From positions 1 through 43,971 of the forward strand of contig JAFTBU010000018.1 of NCBI GenBank assembly GCA_017455065.1: 43,971 bases of DNA, in the 5' to 3' direction. The notes under the pieces are model-generated. The model worked only from the letters and a program-made list of their open reading frames with translations, was not told the DNA's origin and ran no database searches. Of the stretch, positions 42,467 through 43,971 are shown one piece after another. Every line of letters starts with the position of its first letter. Position 1 is the stretch's first letter. The translations under genes were made by a program, and so were the position numbers. Origin of the DNA: Bacteroidales bacterium. GTDB lineage: Bacteria > Bacteroidota > Bacteroidia > Bacteroidales > UBA932.

Positions 42467-43708
42467 ATGAAGCAACTTTTTTTCACGCTTATTATCATAA
42501 CTACCTTTGCCGGCTCAGCCAGCGCACAATACAATGATCATCGTGACCGGAAACTCGATTCACTTGAAAATGTGGTTGCCGGATGGACGCCCGCTCGACT
42601 GGCCCTGGCCCCGTATGAAACTCAAACCGATGTGTGCCTGGCTTTCTCCCAGCTGATGTACGGATACGAGCGCATCAACCCTGACCGCTCGATGTATGCG
42701 GCAAGAAGGGCATATGAACTAGGCAATGAGCTCAAGTCCCTTTACCAGCCTTATCTGGCTGCCAAGTTCATCGGACAGTTGTTCTACAACAAAGAACAGT
42801 ACGACAGTACTATCATCTATTATCGGATAGCACTGGGTTATCTGGACCGCATGTCTGCAGGAGAGGCAGGTCCGGACACGCCGGAAGGGTACCCTCAAGA
42901 AAAGATAGACGATGCTGCTTCCAGCCTGTATGGCAATATAGGTAACCTCTATTATGAGATAGATTCTCTCCCCCAGGCCATGGCCTACTATGCCAAGGCA
43001 GGTGATATATTCAAGAAATACGGTTGGAAAATCAGCAGCTCCATCCTGGAGCACAACATGGGCGACATCTGGGCTGACGAAGGCGAGGATGCCAAAGCAA
43101 TAGAGTATTACAATAGCGCCATAAGTTATGCCAAGGAAGCCGGAGACTCTCTCTGGGTAGCTTCCCCAAAACTGGGTCTTGGTGCCTTGTATATGCGTCG
43201 GGGCAAAGTGACGAAAGCCCTTCAATACCTCCAGGAAGCCGATGAATACTACTCCAAGCATCAAGACCAAGAGTATTACGACCGCATCGCCACCCTCGAC
43301 ATTATGGGCCAGGCATACCGGGCACAAAAACAGCAGCGGACTTTGCTGGCCGCCGCTTTCGCCGTGCTTGCCCTGACCTTGCTGATGCTCCTGGGCCTAT
43401 CCCGCAGGGCGCTGCGGCTGAAGAAAGAGAACGCTGCTGCGGACGAAGCCATCGGCGAGGCTTTGACAGAGCTGGAGATGAATAACTCCCACTCCGGACA
43501 GGAAAGAAGCCGGATGGTTGAATTGAGCCGTGGTGAACAGGAAATCCTTCCGATGATCGCCGAAGGCCTCACCAGCAAGGAAATCGCCAATCGTCTGTTC
43601 CTCACTGAGCAGACCATAAAATGGCGCCGCCAAAGGCTCATTGCCAAATTCGATGCCAAAAATACCGCCGAGATGCTCTCCAAGGCCCGCGAGTGTGGGC
43701 TGCTGTAG
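42467..43708 (+). CDS. membrane-spanning TPR protein with cytosolic LuxR-type HTH
   Basis: A 413-aa one-component regulator. Signal peptide to about residue 20, then a periplasmic helical-repeat region of TPR type (about 50-285; clearest units SSLYGNIGNLYYEIDSLPQA, AKAIEYYNSAISYAKEAGD and LGALYMRRGKVTKALQYLQE). One membrane helix at 292-312 is followed by a short coiled coil (315-340) and a GerE-type HTH (353-410). It could pass an envelope signal straight to DNA. It is divergent from the exported-protein operon led by a related HTH. Known Bacteroidota proteins share this layout, but their signals are largely unknown. Confidence 0.88.
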   Translation: MKQLFFTLIIITTFAGSASAQYNDHRDRKLDSLENVVAGWTPARLALAPYETQTDVCLAFSQLMYGYERINPDRSMYAARRAYELGNELKSLYQPYLAAKFIGQLFYNKEQYDSTIIYYRIALGYLDRMSAGEAGPDTPEGYPQEKIDDAASSLYGNIGNLYYEIDSLPQAMAYYAKAGDIFKKYGWKISSSILEHNMGDIWADEGEDAKAIEYYNSAISYAKEAGDSLWVASPKLGLGALYMRRGKVTKALQYLQEADEYYSKHQDQEYYDRIATLDIMGQAYRAQKQQRTLLAAAFAVLALTLLMLLGLSRRALRLKKENAAADEAIGEALTELEMNNSHSGQERSRMVELSRGEQEILPMIAEGLTSKEIANRLFLTEQTIKWRRQRLIAKFDAKNTAEMLSKARECGLL

Positions 43709-43711
43709 ATG

Positions 43712-43745
43712 TAGTCCCGAGTGGAATCGAACCACTATTTAAAGT
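43712..43745 (-). other. 3' fragment of a tRNA gene (possible attachment site)
   Basis: On the minus strand a T arm AGTGG-TTCGATT-CCACT (43720-43736) is followed by an acceptor 3' strand CGGGACT and discriminator A (43712). The matching 5' acceptor strand AGTCCCG, D arm and anticodon arm are absent upstream. The 3' half most resembles tRNA-Arg(CCT) of Bacteroidota from memory. A lone 3' end is what an integrase leaves at the far end of an element. It begins 3 nt after the stop codon of the TPR-LuxR gene. Confidence 0.65.
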
Positions 43746-43971
43746 GAATGAACATGCTCCGGAAAAGTGAGGGCCAAGGCTTGCTGAAATGTAATGTCTT
43801 GACAATCAACTTTTTGTAATATGCAACGGAGGTCCCTGGATTCAACCGTCAAATGCAACTTTTTTCGTTGTTTTAGTTAAAGAATTAAAAAGTTCATTTG
43901 GAGAGAAAAAGCCAAGTCTTTTTCTCGGCCGATTATTGATTTTATCCTGGATAGCCAGCACCTGCTCTTCG
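43746..43971 (-). mobile_element. end of an IS30-type element or island, boundary not located
   Basis: The stretch between the tRNA fragment and the transposase stop codon (43746-43841) has no gene and should hold the terminal inverted repeat of the insertion sequence. Without the other end the repeat cannot be placed. The DNA here is more AT-rich than the genes to the left. Confidence 0.45.
43842..43970 (-). CDS. IS30-family transposase, C-terminal 42 residues (runs off right edge)
   Basis: An open frame on the minus strand enters at the right edge and ends in TGA at 43842-43844. Its 42 residues contain NNRPRKRLGFFSPNELF and end with KKVAFDG, the conserved C-terminal end of IS30-family transposases (the last part of the DDE domain). 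The rest lies outside the window, so it cannot be said whether the element is intact. Confidence 0.85.
   Translation of the reverse strand, partial: EEQVLAIQDKINNRPRKRLGFFSPNELFNSLTKTTKKVAFDG

Noticed and set aside
43709-43790. A complete tRNA gene at the right end
   Set aside because: Only the T arm and acceptor 3' strand can be folded; no matching 5' acceptor strand or anticodon arm exists in the next 80 nt.

Overview
The window looks like chromosome from a GC-rich member of the Bacteroidales (phylum Bacteroidota). Four things point there. Many genes carry the Bacteroidota -7 promoter element TAnnTTTG, several with a -33 TTTG 18-20 nt upstream. Shine-Dalgarno sequences are rare, with one striking exception before the second exbD. 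The gene families are typical of the phylum: a Porin_10-type porin, BT_3928-type DoxX/MauE protein, ExbB with a signal peptide plus two ExbD, lipoproteins with the FISUMP-type domain, and an OmpA with an Ala-rich linker. The IS30-type transposase at the right edge also fits. The genus cannot be fixed from this sequence; a GC-rich gut lineage is a guess.

Layout. 1-0.7 kb: start of an MFS transporter, then initiator tRNA-Met followed by a long hairpin. 0.7-4.7 kb: a large MscS-type channel and hisS (minus). 4.7-6.6 kb: sppA (plus). 6.5-10.1 kb: minus operon of a nucleotidyltransferase, CPBP protease, tmk and a DoxX-like protein. 10.1-12.2 kb: an FtsB/DivIC-like protein facing a MurU/AmgK-like pair. 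12.2-16.8 kb: porin and MltF-like lytic transglycosylase, facing a bile acid:sodium symporter-family protein. 16.8-20.5 kb: a LolE/FtsX-type permease, then a minus operon of an SRPBCC protein, an RsmF-like rRNA methyltransferase and a TPR protein. 20.5-25.3 kb: Nudix hydrolase, queA, dprA, tatD, ansA. 25.4-30.6 kb: exbB, a small membrane protein, two exbD, asnS, udk and a TonB-like protein. 30.6-34.2 kb: acyl-CoA ligase, dCMP deaminase and an S41 protease (minus). 34.3-38.7 kb: two divergent, probably abundant surface proteins, a 943-aa lipoprotein and an OmpA.

38.7-43.7 kb is the most accessory-looking part. A five-gene minus operon encodes a 71-aa LuxR-type HTH protein followed by four exported proteins. 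It is divergent from a membrane-spanning protein with periplasmic TPR-like repeats and a cytosolic LuxR-type HTH. Just past that gene lie the 3' part of a tRNA gene without its 5' half and the C-terminal end of an IS30-family transposase, which suggests the edge of an integrated element continuing to the right.

The central part is mostly housekeeping and envelope biology: peptidoglycan turnover and sugar salvage (MltF, AmgK, MurU), energy coupling (ExbB/ExbD/TonB), proteolysis (SppA, S41, CPBP) and outer-membrane proteins. I see no rRNA, CRISPR array, complete prophage or complete insertion sequence. The best candidate for an undescribed system is the LuxR-controlled exported-protein cluster at 38.7-43.7 kb.
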